NCBI GenBank assembly: GCA_036426205.1
Contig: CM071571.1
Coordinates: forward strand, 117,539,706-117,603,705
Origin: Ascaphus truei
Taxonomy: Eukaryota > Chordata > Amphibia > Anura > Ascaphidae
Length of the DNA: 64,000 bases
Reading direction: 5' to 3'
The translations under genes were made by a program, and so were the position numbers. Positions 45,924-57,341 of this stretch are shown here, one piece after another (the first letter of the stretch is position 1; each line of letters begins with the position of its first letter). The notes beneath the pieces were generated by a model. It saw nothing but the letters and a program-made list of their open reading frames with translations, had not been told where the DNA came from and did not search any database.

Positions 45924-45963
45924 CTCCTTGATAAAGGACCTACCGGTCCGAAATGCGTAGGAG
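45924..45963 (+). ncRNA. Variant hammerhead motif with U3-A8 core
   Basis: Stem I CTCC/GGAG (4 bp), core TTGATAA instead of CTGATGA, stem II GGACC/GGTCC (5 bp, TACC loop), GAAA, stem III ATGCGT (self-complementary with a U-G wobble), H17 = A. Only positions 3 and 8 of the core differ, and both changes together keep a Watson-Crick pair between them. Either a covarying variant or coincidental decay. Confidence 0.55.
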
Positions 45964-46084
45964 GTGCGTTTTTTGTCCCATGGGGGTAATTATGTCATCA
46001 GTCATGTACTGAAATAAATGGAATTGAACTTTTAATTTTCACCTGGCTCCCTGGCTGTGCGCTATTTGCTGTTGTTTGTTGCAG

Positions 46085-47060
46085 TTTCATTACCTAAGCT
46101 AACCGCTAAGGTAATGAAAGGGTTAAATAGCAGGCAGTGCTTTGTTGCTGGTACAGGGGATGGGTGAAGCATGTAGTTGCCCCAGGGTGGGTGTTTAGGC
46201 CTTGTGGGACGGTGGCAGTAGAAGTTAACCTCTTCATTACCTTAGCAGTTACAGCTGCCCTCCCGCAAGTCCTAAACACCACGCTAGGCACCACTACCTT
46301 CACCCACCCCCTGTACCAACAACAGGAATGGGTAAAAGTGTTATTAACCAAAGATGGCTATTCAAAAATAACATTACAGTGCAATACATTTAAATAAATA
46401 CAGCCCCCCTCCCCTCAACCACAACACATCCAGTACTGTAATGGGCAATATTACTATTATCCAGATATGGATAATAGTGCATTTGCCCATTAAAAATAAA
46501 ACATTAGCCAGCCAGCATAAAGTAAATAATAGTTGCACGTACCCCTGCCAGGATGAAGGCCATTCTCGTCTTCATCCTCGTCCTCTCCGTCCTCCGTGGG
46601 CAGCAACATAACAATGAAAAACAAAATAATTGCCACTAGCCCCTTAATCACCTAAGCAGTTTGTAACTGCTATAGTAATTAAGGGGTTAATCCCCCTCGC
46701 CCGCTACCAACCCGGGAGGCCTAACCATCCTCCCCGGGGCAACTACCCGCACCCTCTACCAGCTGATTGGCAAATTAGTACACCATACCATATAATATGG
46801 GCATGATTTGCCACTAAAGCAGTCAACGGGCCACCTAAAAAATAAAACAAGCACTAAAAATACAAAAAGGAATCAAACAAGCACCAAAAGAAACACGCCA
46901 ATTAAATAAATCAATCACCAAAAGAAACACAATTAGCTAAAAAAACAAGCACCAAAAATACATTACAATTAAATAAAAACAAACATTTACCAAAAAATGC
47001 ATTGCCTGTCACTGTATTTATCTACAGTATAGCCGAAATGGGCATAGATAAACACATTGA
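46085..47060. repeat. Divergent member of the modular repeat family
   Basis: Shares CTAAGGTAATGAAAGGGTTAA, GTTGCCCCAGGGTGGGTGTTTAGGCC-like segments, a TGGATAATAGTGC hairpin and a minus-strand acidic exon-like piece near 46.55-46.61 kb (LPTEDGEDEDEDENGLHPGRG followed by GTACGT). More diverged than copies 1-3 are from one another. Confidence 0.7.
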
Positions 47061-47969
47061 CAATCAATTGTAAACCTAAAAAAATAAAATTAATAAATAC
47101 AATAAAAATATATATAAAAAAAACGGCTATCTGGGGAAGGAACGGCAAGTTTCCCGGTGTGGACATCCGTTCTTGGGAAGGAACTACCAACTATGCCTAC
47201 TAAATCCTGCTTGTTGTAAGTAGGATTTCAATTTTTCCCCTACCGGCGCAGAGTTCTCATGTCATGTCCCCTGTGTATGCTACAATTTATTTTTTTTAAT
47301 TGTATTTTATTAAATTTGTTATTTTTTTGGCTCATCTTTAGGTGTTGTTTAGTTTAGTGTTAGTTGGTCTGTTTTGTGTTTAATGTGTGTATGTTTTGTT
47401 TGTTTTGTTTGTCAAATCAGCAGTTTTTACAGTTATACCCTGGTCTCTGGTTCTTTTTCCACATATTGTGAGACAATATTTAAGATTCATCAGAAGAACC
47501 CTAGTTCAGTAGGACTGGACATTATATTACTGTTTGATCAGGTTTTTCCACTGTACATCTTTGGATTTGTTTTAGGCACCGGTTTATTTTTTGTTGATCA
47601 TGATGGATAGCTAGAGGTCCATGTCCTTTAAAACCCACTGCGGGTGCTTGTGAAATTACATCTTATGCTTTTACTCCTCACCATACCTCCAACAGGCAGA
47701 ACCCTCGAATGTCTTTAATGCCGACCACACCGTATCCAGATTTGGCCATGTGGTGACTCCCTCCCTAGCAGGCAAGGCAAAATGGTAAATGCTTGTAGCT
47801 AGGTACCAAATATCCTTGCCACTTGTTTCTCTTTCTTCCATCCCTTATCTTTATCATTCTTCTCCACCTTTACCAGCAGATCCTTGTAACCCGGGAAGCA
47901 TAGTCCATATGTCCATATACTCCCCTGCCCATACCTTCTTCTTCATTGCCATTGGAAAGGGTATACCTA
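47061..47969. other. No gene recognised
   Basis: AT-rich sequence with (TTTTG)n-like stretches near 47370-47410. No domain in any frame. Confidence 0.5.
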
Positions 47970-48208
47970 CTGTTGCGGCCAAGCTTAATCTAAAGCTTAA
48001 CCGCATTTTTTTTTCACATTTTTTTTTTCGCCACCGAAATTGGCCGCGCGCAAGCCACATCTCACGGCCGCGCGGCCGTTTCTGCAATCAGCGCCTAATG
48101 GCGCTGAACTATAGAAGCGCCTGTGGCGCCGAAAGAAAAAAAAAAGCTAGCGTCTGGGTTAAATTACCCGCGGAGAAAGCCGCATTAGATTAAAGCGGGC
48201 TGCCACTG
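47970..48208. mobile_element. TA-flanked MITE, unduplicated copy
   Basis: Same family as 43201-43443: CTGTTGCGGCCAAGCTTAAT at the left and GCGGGCTGCCACTG at the right, TA target on both sides. Imperfect ~27-bp inverted ends. Start CAGTGGC resembles some Tigger termini. Confidence 0.78.
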
Positions 48209-49084
48209 TACAGATGTAGCCAATGTTATTGCAACCTGTGGAGTGCTGTAGCGGGACATACACAATGTGTAAGTTGAAGAAGCAGCATTTTCTTTAAATC
48301 AGCCATGGATGAGAGGGGGTACAATTTCGCCTGTGGGAGTGAGTCAAATGAACTCAAAACACAGAATATTGCATTATATTGCAAAATATCACATCTTTTC
48401 TGTAGGATTCAATGGCAGTGATAACGCAGACTATCTCAGAATATCCTAGATAATGCACCAGTGGATTCAATAACCTTGACAACATCTACAGGTTGAGTCG
48501 TTTGACAAAAAACTAAAGAGTTAGTTATGTCTAAAACAGTCAGGTAATGATAGCAGACAGAATTGGTCTTATCGCTGATATTATTTGTTTCTATTAGAAA
48601 ATATCCGTGTTGAGTTACTTGGTGCTAGACAACTGTAGACATATGTAATTAACCCTTATGTTCTGTTGAATTTAGTATACAAATCCGGTAAGGATGTGCT
48701 GACGTTTTACCTAGTAACGTTTGCATGCCATTCTCTCTCCAAAAAAGCAATACTGTTGGAAGTACTGTAATGTTGAATCAATCAATACCCCGGGAAGCTG
48801 GAGTAATCTCCTGCGTGTATTGCTATTGACATTTCTTCCAGAGCTTGCAACAAGGTGTGGGATTTACTGATTTAAGATCATCTAAGATATTATATTTAAT
48901 GATTTTGTTTCCTGGATCTGTATACAGTACAGTAACACTGCCCATGATAATATAAAATAGAGATCAGCATGCAAAGAAAACATAAGACACTGAAAATCTA
49001 CACTAAAATGCTCATACAATTGTGTGAATGAAAAATCCTTAAAGTTCTAAAATTGCAAAGTACTGTAAGTGGCCTTTCTAAGAA
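48209..49084. other. No gene recognised
   Basis: AT-rich, single-copy-looking sequence without motifs. Confidence 0.5.
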
Positions 49085-49457
49085 CTAAGGCTGCGCTTAT
49101 AGTGCCTTGCGATAGAAACAGTGACGGGGATGCGACGTCGCTCTGAATCAAATACATTGACTCCGTTGCAAGCGCTTATAGTAAGCGTGACGGCGACAGA
49201 GCGACGGCGACAGAGCGACGGCGACAGAGCGACGGCGCGACCAAAAATTTTGAAGCCGGGAAAATTATTTTTTTAGAGACAGTCGCCACATGTGACTGCC
49301 TCTAAACCAATCAAATTGCACGGCCAGCCCCTTTTAGTGATGTCACTGGCTTTGTCGCCAGCGACGTCGCTAAAAATCAAATGACAACTTTCTCCAGTGG
49401 CGACAGCGACAAGTGACGTCATCGGTCGCGTCGCCAGCACTATGAGTGCGGCCTAAG
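49085..49457. mobile_element. MITE with internal GACGGCGACAGAGC repeats
   Basis: Inverted ends CTAAGGCTGCGCTTATAGTG and, in reverse complement, CTTAGGCCGCACTCATAGTG (17 of 20 match). GACGGCGACAGAGC is repeated about three times near 49190-49235, and GCGACGTCGC occurs on the right. 373 bp, non-coding, superfamily unassigned. Confidence 0.8.
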
Positions 49458-50685
49458 GCACAGAAGCACTAAGCTCTATTAGGTTTAACCTAACATTCGC
49501 TTAAATTAACCATATGTTAATCATAACACCTATCTACTAAAGAGAAAAACATACTCTTTGAAATAATGTATGGTTACATTTATCCAGCCGTTAGTGCAAA
49601 TTATATGCAAAAGATGCGTTCCCCCTAACATCACATAGCCACTAAAAGCTGTGCAGGTTACAGCAGGGAATGAATATTAGGTTATTTAGGACATTCCTAA
49701 AGGAGGCGATACTTCTGCCCAACCCCAGAAATAATGGAAAGACAATTTTTTTTCTTACTCTCACAATTGGTCCCCTTCTTGATGGTAGTAACACCACCAG
49801 TAGTAAAGGTAAGACGGACATTATGTGAGCCATGTAATTTGAAGGTAATACATGGCAGTGCTACTGTAATCTAAACTGATGTTAAGACTATGCTGATAGG
49901 TTAAACAAAGCCCATTGTTTTTGCATATAATTATCTTTGTGACTATGCGTTAATGTCAGGGAAAATAACGTCCATTACTAATTAGCGAAACCTAGCATTA
50001 TTTGCCCTGGTTTAACAGAGTTTAGGGTATCTGGCCCTTGAGGGGTAATTTGATATATTCTGAAGAGACCGTTAGGGCCAATGTTTAGTCTAAACCTCCA
50101 TTAACCTAAATGTGGGCTTCTTGCTAAAAATGTCCCAAACAGCTGTGTAGAATACAGTAGATACAGAAAATACTATGCTGTCCGTACTGCAACTTGGTCA
50201 GGATTAGGATCCAGGGTGAGATGCAGAATGACTGTACTGCAACTTCAATTTAACCATTTACTGAAATTTAGGAGCAACACGGTATCCCCCTGGTAAATTA
50301 ACCACTGGGTCCTGTTGTCCAGGGTAACAGTCCTGAGGGTGTTTTGGATGGCTTTGCAGGGTCTTGTGCACCGTACCTGACCCAAGTGTCTGGGAGTGGG
50401 AGGGGGGAGGGGGAAAGAGTTGCTGGTTTGAGCTCATCAGCTCCCTAATACTCCTATAGCCTTCAGCTCTAGCAACAATATATGACTCACAGGGACCTAT
50501 TCTAGTAGCTTTGATGAGGTTGCTGCTATCTCACAAGGTTTGGCATGTTCCTGCTGAACGGTTTGTCATTGTGTTATTACAGTATTCAGAAAGAATCTGA
50601 AACCCTCTCAAACCGTGAGGTAGGAAAATGCAAAACCGGCAGCGAAGTTATATGCGATTTTTTCTAAATTCTCCCCCTACGATTT
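49458..50685. other. No gene recognised
   Basis: AT-rich DNA. The segment from about 49480 to 50040 may be an unidentified interspersed element, but no ends could be paired. Confidence 0.45.
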
Positions 50686-50689
50686 TGTC

Positions 50690-50865
50690 GCACCCTGAGC
50701 TGCACAGTGAGAGCCACCTCTCTCTGCACAGCTCTCACAGGTGATCAGCGTGTTTTTATTTAAATTTGAATGCTAGTGTGCGGGAGCAGGGGGTCTCCGG
50801 AGCAGAACCGCATTAATTTCAGGTCCGGGGACCCCCTGCTTCCCGAGTTACAGGCGTAACTGGTG
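50690..50865 (+). repeat. Isolated segment of the modular repeat family
   Basis: GCACAGCTCTCACAGGTGATC, AGCAGGGGGTC, AACCGCATTAATTTCAG and GAGTTACAGGCG blocks match 37560-37710 in order. Shows that this segment is dispersed independently of the large duplication. Confidence 0.75.
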
Positions 50866-52377
50866 TTAGTTCAGGTCTTCATATTTATGTCAAATATGCA
50901 GGAAATTAAAATGTGGACACAATAACTTTTATCTTTCAGTTCTCTATGTGGATGTTCTAGGTAATTAGGGAACAAACAGCTAAGAAATGACAAAGCAATA
51001 AACTCCTAACACACCTCTACTCTGATGACCGTCCTCGATATTACAGATTTGTCCCTCCTCCAACAACCTTTATAAGCCTTTGATTGCCTGACATTTATGG
51101 GCATTGTTGTTCCTGCCTCTTTGTGTACATGAAGCGGCTCTGATTGGTTGTTCTGGTCTTTTCGGCATGTTTCGCAGCAGGCGTCACTATGCCGGCTACA
51201 TAGAGGGTCTTGGAATGTTAAGAATCTCAAGCTTTCACCAAAAGTTAGTCGGTTCTAAATGAGAATTATTGGCACATGCACATTAGAAAATGGGTGGGTC
51301 ATTTATCAAAGTCTTCTGTTTGCAAAATGGGGGCATTCAGATGTAGCCAAACTTACTGTCCCTATAGCCATGGCTCAGTAAAAAAGTGTCTAGGATCCAG
51401 GAACCAATATAAGCCACAGATGCCTGTGGGGGATTTGTTCTAGTGAATGGGACCCCCTCAGAGTGATTTTCCATTGATGGTGTTAGCCGCGGTCTTGATT
51501 CCCTGGCTACCTCCAGCAACGGTTAAACTGAAGCTGGCTACATCTGTAACTGGTGCAAAAAAATAGCATTAGATTTATCAACAGATAAAGTCCCATTACT
51601 TTCAATGGGAATGTTCTTTATTGGTAAATTTGGTACCGTTTTGTTTGCCCAAGTTTGGCAGCCGAGAAATAAAATAACAGCCCTTTTTCCAAAGATAGAA
51701 TCCGAAGACCAGAAGTTAGTGAAGAGGTCACATCCTGTGGCTGAGGAAAGAAGATCACAGCTTTCAAGTAAAGAACAAATATTTAAAGAAGAATCTTCTA
51801 CAAGCAACTGAGGATCGAGGGCTTTGTGACAAGTTGAGGATCCAACATTATATAGCCAGGATGACTATGGACTGGACAACTTTATTTTTGACTTCTTTTT
51901 TTTTTTGCCATCAGGCCTTGGATTCATTTTTTTTTTACATTGTGGCCATCAGGCCTTTGGTTGTTTTTTAATTTTTTTTTGTGGAAAAACTATTTTGGTA
52001 TGGGGGGCAGGCAGCATATTTTTTATATTGTATTAACCTGTATACCGTACCTTGGCAACCAAAGGCATCAAATGGGTTGATGTTATTTCTACCATAGAGT
52101 TCTGTAATAATAGATATTGTAGGAGCCAATGATAGAAATATTTTTAAAGCGATCCCAATGCGGTAATTAATGCATTATTAATGGTTGCGTTAATTCCTGC
52201 ATCGCGACTTTGGGTCAAATATCGCACCTGATAAATTATTATCATAATGATGATGTAAAACATATTTTGTTAACCGGGTGCGATATTACACTTTAACAAA
52301 CACTTTAACAACTTTAACAGTGTTTGATGTATTCAGGCCACAATGTGATTCATATACTGTATGTTTTGCTGTGAGTA
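50866..52377. other. No gene recognised
   Basis: Unassigned sequence up to the PLE boundary. The short frames have no motif. Confidence 0.45.
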
Positions 52378-52920
52378 TGCAATGTCCAGAAGTCAGGGAG
52401 AGCAGACACCAGGATGGACATATGAGGAGAAAAAACAATAACACAAATGATAGAGCAATCCTGTAGGGTAAAGAAATATTCAAACTGGGAATGGGTACAT
52501 ACACAGTGGATAAAAACAAAATGTAACCAGATAGCCACTGCTATAGTCCTATGGGGTAAGAAGCTGGAATATGATCAGGTGTACACATGACACAGCGGTT
52601 GAAATCAAGAATGGCCACACAAATGTAGAAAATGATAAAAAAAGGTTTAGTATAAGGACATCAGGAGGCACACGGATGCAGTGGGAACTTACAATCAAGC
52701 CCCAGAAATCAGGCAATGGAAATAGAGCTTAGTCTTTGTCCATTGTGGGAGAGATAACCTGTATGCGTAGTGACTGCTGCAGGGGGGTCAGGCTGCGCCG
52801 GCGCTTCCTCCACTGTCAGCCTCCACAGGACTTCCGGGTTAGATTCTCTCCACCAGTATTCAGCACCACGTGGCTGCGTCACACTGCGGGCACAGCAAGC
52901 TGCTATAAAACAGGAACCAG

Positions 52921-52973
52921 AGACTCAACGCAAGTAAACTTCTGCGTTTCGCTAACAGCTTCCTCAGGAGTCT
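52921..52973 (-). ncRNA. Hammerhead ribozyme, left arm
   Basis: Minus strand: stem I AGACTC, core CTGAGGA, stem II GCT/AGC with GTT loop, GAAA, stem III ACGCA/TGCGT with an ~11-nt loop, cleavage triplet GTT, stem I GAGTCT. Both outer stems pair perfectly. All core positions fit the consensus (CUGANGA, GAAA, NUH). Confidence 0.92.
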
Positions 52974-53292
52974 TTGGTGCCTGTTAGTGGCTGGCCTGCT
53001 TGATATACAGAGGCACAGCCAATCGGGAGTCAAGTATGATGTCATCCTTCCAATCATCTGCCTGCATCATTTCCACCAATGGTGGTGCACCTATCATCCT
53101 TCAGAGGGGCGGGACTAATGTCCGTTGGCAACATAAACAATAACAATAATTTTAATGGATGAAAAAACAGATATGTGTTCCCTTAAACTCTTCGGACAGC
53201 AATAAAAAGCATTAAAAACCTTTAAAGAACTGGCAGGATTCAAAGACTTTATGGGTTAAGACCCACAGCATTGGCTTAAGTGCCAACTTGAA
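52932..53292. repeat. Segment duplicated across the assembly gap, first copy
   Basis: Runs from CAAGTAAACTTCTGCG to GCCAACTTGAA at the gap edge and is repeated at 53372-53736 with small indels. This is what two overlapping but unmerged contig ends would look like. Confidence 0.88.
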
Positions 53293-53370
53293 NNNNNNNN
53301 NNNNNNNNNNNNNNNNNNNNNNNNNNNNNNNNNNNNNNNNNNNNNNNNNNNNNNNNNNNNNNNNNNNNNN
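53293..53370. other. Assembly gap (78 N)
   Basis: 78 undetermined bases inside the left PLE arm. Confidence 1.
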
Positions 53371-53371
53371 C

Positions 53372-53736
53372 CAAGTAAACTTCTGCGTTTCGCTAACAGC
53401 TTCCTCAGGAGTCTTTGGTGCCTGTTAGTGGGCTGGCTGCTGATATACAGAGGCACAGCCAATCGGAGTCAAGTATGATGTCATCCTCCAATCATCTGCC
53501 TGCATCATTTCCACCAATGTGGGGCTGCACCATTCATCCTTCAGAGGGGCGGGAACTATGTCCGTTGGCAAATAAACAATAACAATAATTTTAATGGATG
53601 AAAAAAACAGGTATGTGTTCCCTTAAACTCTTCGGACAGCAATAAAAAAGCATTAAAAACCTTTTAAGAAACTGGCAGGATTCAAAGACTTTATGGGTTA
53701 AGACCACACAGCATTGGCTTAAGTGCCAACTTGAAG
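53372..53736. repeat. Segment duplicated across the assembly gap, second copy
   Basis: Repeats 52932-53292. It contains the ribozyme core (about 53373-53416, minus) without the outer strand of stem I, which falls in or before the gap. A frame crossing the gap (53256-53462) is meaningless. Confidence 0.88.
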
Positions 53737-54364
53737 GGGAAGTTTAAAACCTATCATGCTCCAAAGGTCAGAGCTACATACGTCATAATTATGCATACAT
53801 AATAAAATTTTAATAAAAAACATAATACAAGATCACTCTAATAGAGTAATAAGGAAACACTGCATGAAAAATGGTATTAAAAGGCTTTAGCTAGAGGGGT
53901 TAAAAGCCAGCAAAAGTCAAACTTGGGGAAAAAAGGGAGGTGGCAGTATGAACAAGGGGCGTGGTGACAAAATATCATATCTATAACTATATACAGTAGA
54001 CATAATTCAACAAATAAAATAGCCAGAAAATGACATTTTATAAAAAACATTTCATAAAAACCATTTCATAAAAACCGTGTTCCTATAAAGAAGCAGCAAT
54101 ATCAATATCGATGTTGAGACAATCAGGTTCCAAAGTTTTTAATTTGAAGATCCAATAGCTCTCACACTGAATTAATCTCTTATCCCTATCCCCTCCTCTC
54201 CAATGGGGGTCCACACTTTCGATAGCTCTATATGTGAGACCTGCAGGATTACCATTGTGTGCTTGCAAGAAATGTTTGGGCACGCTATGTGTTAATAACT
54301 TCCTTTTAATATTTCCTACATGTTCTAGGATGCGTGTCCTAAGTGGTCTTGTTGTCTTACCTAC

Positions 54365-54691
54365 ATGTTCGTTGGTTTCGACCTTTTTCCCCCTTCTTCC
54401 AACGAACCATTGAGCAGTAATTTTAATCTGAGCACCGTAGTTTTAACCCCAGCACAAAATTCCATTTTAAAGAAAGGGCACAATTTCGCTTCAACTATAG
54501 TACCCAATAGCTTCGAGCTATTTTTAGATGCTAATAAGTATTTGAGGAAACTGGCATTAAAAAGATTTTTTCTGTTAAAAAATAGTACCCTGCTACCTAA
54601 TGAGAAAGATTTGACCAATCAACCTATTAATGTAGGAGATGAAAGTGAGATAAGTTCTCATTTTAAACACACTTCTCTAAAGAGGAAATAA
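54365..54691 (+). pseudogene. PLE N-terminal domain, part 1
   Basis: Frame starting at the inner edge of the left arm. It carries the family's upstream signature (LTPAQNSILKKGHNF, about residues 28-42) and a basic end. A stop at 54689-54691 and a shift before 54767 separate it from the next part. The beginning is arm-derived, so the native start is unknown. Confidence 0.8.
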
Positions 54692-54766
54692 ACATTTTAC
54701 CCCAGTTTTAGTAAAGGCCCTTATTTAGATACATTCTACCATTTAGTTTTAAAAAGTTTTGGTAAA

Positions 54767-55075
54767 TTGAAAGATGATAAACCTTTTCGGAATAATTTAA
54801 GCCCTGCAGAACGTACAGCGTTCAAACAACTAATGGAAGATGATAGGATCATCATAAAGCAAGCCGACAAGGGGGGAGGTGTGGTCATAATGGACAAAAT
54901 TTATTATATTAAAGAGGCCACAAGGATTTTAAGTGATACAACAACCTATGAGCAACTCACAAGAGACCCTACAAAAAAGTTTCTAGAAGCCCTAGTAGCA
55001 CATCTATTAAAGGGGAAACAAAAAGAAATTTTGAATGAAAAGGAATTTTTATATCTGAGTGTTACAAACCAATAA
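54767..55075 (+). pseudogene. PLE N-terminal domain, part 2
   Basis: Encodes the conserved NLSPAERTAFKQL then IIIKQADKGGGVVIMDK region (about residues 10-47) that precedes the RT fingers in Penelope-like proteins. It ends at a stop (55073-55075) about 25 nt before the next conserved block, which lies in another frame. The break could be a real mutation or a sequencing indel. Confidence 0.85.
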
Positions 55076-55080
55076 TACCG

Positions 55081-56718
55081 GTGTTTTATTTTCTCCCGAA
55101 GATTCATAAAAATTTACAAGAACCGCCCAGGAGACCCATTATTTCCGGGATTGGGTCTATAACAGAGAACCTGTCAGAATATATTGACGTCTTTTTAATA
55201 AAATACATCACGAAGATCCGATCTTATTTAAGAGACACCATGCAGATCTTACAAATCCTTAATAAAACAAAATGGGAAAACGGTTGTTTGTTAGTGACTA
55301 CAGATGTCACATCACTATATACTTCAATAAATCATAATCAAGGTGTAGGTGCCATACGGAGAACCCTAATGGGGGACCAAGAACTATTGCCAGACCAAGT
55401 TGATTTTATAGTGGACAGTATAGTTTTTATTCTAGAACACAATTATTTTGCTTTTAAAGATGAGTTCTATGTTCAAAAATGTGGGACTGCCATGGGTACC
55501 AGGTTCGCCCCAAGCTACGCAAACTTGTTTATGGGTGTCTGGGAACTAGATTATATCTGGTCCCAGAACCCATTTGGAGCGAACCTGGTCCTCTGGCATA
55601 GATATATCAATGACATTTTTTTCATTTGGCGAGGGGATGAGACATCCTTGAATTGCTTTTTAAAATACTTAGATGTAAACCCCTTTAATCTTTGCTTTAC
55701 TAGCAAGTACAGCCCAGTCCAAGTTGAGTTCTTAGACCTATTGATTTTTATTGAGAATGACCAATTGAATACCAAAACTTTTTTTAAACCTGTTGATTCC
55801 AACAATTATGTCCTACAATCCAGCTGTCACCACCCAGGCTGGTTACGAAATATACCTTTTGGACAGTTGAAACACATTAAGCGTAACTGCAGCAAGGAAG
55901 CAGATTTTCAGAGTCAATCGAGTATCATACAAAAAAGGTTTTTAGATAGAAAGTATAATACATCAACTGTAAAGGAAGCAATGCGAAAAACTAATGAAAT
56001 TGATCGTGCCTCTCTTCTGCAACCAAAATTAAGACAACAGAATGAAACAAGTTTCCAAAAAGCTTTTATTACACCTTATAATAGGAAGGCTGCAGAAATC
56101 AAAGGAATCGTCAACAAATATTGGCATATTCTAAAAGATGACCCAGTGTTAGGCAGTACATTAGAAGAGAAACCTAGGATAATTTTCAAAAGAGCTCCCA
56201 ATTTAAAAAAACAACTAGCTCCAAGCGCCTTTAAAACAGCAAAACAAGAGGGGTGGTTAACAAAACCCAAAGGATTTTTTAAATGTATTAATTGTAAGGC
56301 TTGCTCGTTTGCTTCAAGGAGCAAATTAGATTTTAAATCCAACGTAACTGGTGAGGTCTTCAGAATGAAACAATTTGCCAATTGTAGGACTAATTTCGTT
56401 GTATACTTTTTGGAGTGCCCTTGTGGCCTCCAATATGTAGGTAAGACAACAAGACCACTTAGGACACGCATCCTAGAACATGTAGGAGATATTAAAAGGA
56501 AGTTATTAACACATAGCGTGCCCAAACATTTCTTGCAAGCACACAATGGTAATCCTGCAGGTCTCACATATAGAGCTATCAAATGTGTGGACCCCCATTG
56601 GAGAGGAGGGGATAGGGATAAGAGATTAATTCAGCGTGAGAGCTATTGGATCTTCAAATTAAAAACTTTGGAACCTGATGGTCTCAACATCGATATTGAT
56701 ATTGCTGCTTTTTTATAG
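55081..56718 (+). CDS. Penelope-like reverse transcriptase-GIY-YIG endonuclease (545 aa), catalytic Asp changed
   Basis: Order: FYFLPKIHK and RRPIISG (residues 2-24), motif A LLVTTDVTSLYT (near 78-90), motif [15 protein letters not shown] (near 136-150), motif C HRYINDIFFIW (near 176-186), FLDLLIFI (near 220), GQLKHIKRNC (near 260), Cys-rich linker FKCINCKACSF (near 400), GIY-YIG FVVYFLECPCGLQYVGKTTR (near 440-460), and C-terminal WIFKLKTLEPDGLN. It would copy PLE RNA and nick the target. In motif C the first catalytic Asp is Asn (codon AAT at about 55608), so polymerisation is probably lost; copy 3 at 33.4 kb keeps YIDDI. The annotated Met is not the native start, since homology continues upstream in another frame. 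Confidence 0.95.
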   Translation: MFYFLPKIHKNLQEPPRRPIISGIGSITENLSEYIDVFLIKYITKIRSYLRDTMQILQILNKTKWENGCLLVTTDVTSLYTSINHNQGVGAIRRTLMGDQELLPDQVDFIVDSIVFILEHNYFAFKDEFYVQKCGTAMGTRFAPSYANLFMGVWELDYIWSQNPFGANLVLWHRYINDIFFIWRGDETSLNCFLKYLDVNPFNLCFTSKYSPVQVEFLDLLIFIENDQLNTKTFFKPVDSNNYVLQSSCHHPGWLRNIPFGQLKHIKRNCSKEADFQSQSSIIQKRFLDRKYNTSTVKEAMRKTNEIDRASLLQPKLRQQNETSFQKAFITPYNRKAAEIKGIVNKYWHILKDDPVLGSTLEEKPRIIFKRAPNLKKQLAPSAFKTAKQEGWLTKPKGFFKCINCKACSFASRSKLDFKSNVTGEVFRMKQFANCRTNFVVYFLECPCGLQYVGKTTRPLRTRILEHVGDIKRKLLTHSVPKHFLQAHNGNPAGLTYRAIKCVDPHWRGGDRDKRLIQRESYWIFKLKTLEPDGLNIDIDIAAFL

Positions 56719-57341
56719 GAACACGGTTTTTATGAAATGTTTTTTATAAAATGTCATTTTCTGGCTATTTTATTTGTTGAATTATGTCTACTGTATATAG
56801 TTATAAATATGATATTTTGTCACCACGCCCCTTGTTCATACTGCCACCCCCCTTTTTTCCCCAAGTTTGACTTTTGCTGGCTTTTAACCCCTCTAGCCTT
56901 TTAATGACCATTTTTCATGCAGTGTGTTCCTTATTACTCTATTTAGAGTGATCTTGTATTATGTGTTTTATTAAAATTATTATTATGTATGCATAATTAT
57001 GACGTATGTAAGCTCTGACCTTTGGAGCATGATAGGTTTTAAACTTCCCCTTCAAGTTGGCACTTAAGCCAATGCTGTGGGTCTTAACCCATAAAGTCTT
57101 TGAATCCTGCCAGTTCTTTAAAGGTTTTTAATGCTTTTTATTGCTGTCTGTTCCCCAGAGTTTAAGGGAACACATATCTGTTTTTTCATCCATTAAAATT
57201 ATTGTTATTGTTTATGTTGCCAACGGACATTAGTCCCGCCCCTCTGAAGGATGATAGGTGCAGAATTGAGCAATCCATATCACCATTGGTGGAAATGATG
57301 CAGGCAGATGATTGGAAGGATGACATCATACTTGACTCCCG

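Larger units (their letters stand above)
45640..46075 (+). repeat. Promoter-ribozyme retro-unit
   Basis: TGACGTCACGC (CRE-like, near 45827), TATATAAG (45891-45898), a ribozyme-like motif (45924-45963), then AATAAATGG (near 46013). The order matches the LTR of the PLEs in this window, but no coding part is attached. Confidence 0.55.
52378..54366 (-). repeat. Left inverted arm (PLE LTR)
   Basis: Reverse complement of 56435-57988. On the minus strand it starts inside the GIY-YIG domain (GKTTRPLRTRIL), keeps the C-terminus (SYWIFKLKTLEP, frame 54083-54283) and runs through the ribozyme. It shows a few amino-acid differences from the right arm. Confidence 0.93.

Noticed and set aside
47789..48193. 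134-aa plus frame as a host gene
   Set aside because: Its second half is the TA-flanked MITE and its first half has no domain.
51120..51215. GAAACATGCC with CGC/GCG stem on the minus strand as a ribozyme
   Set aside because: No CUGANGA core is present between the stems.
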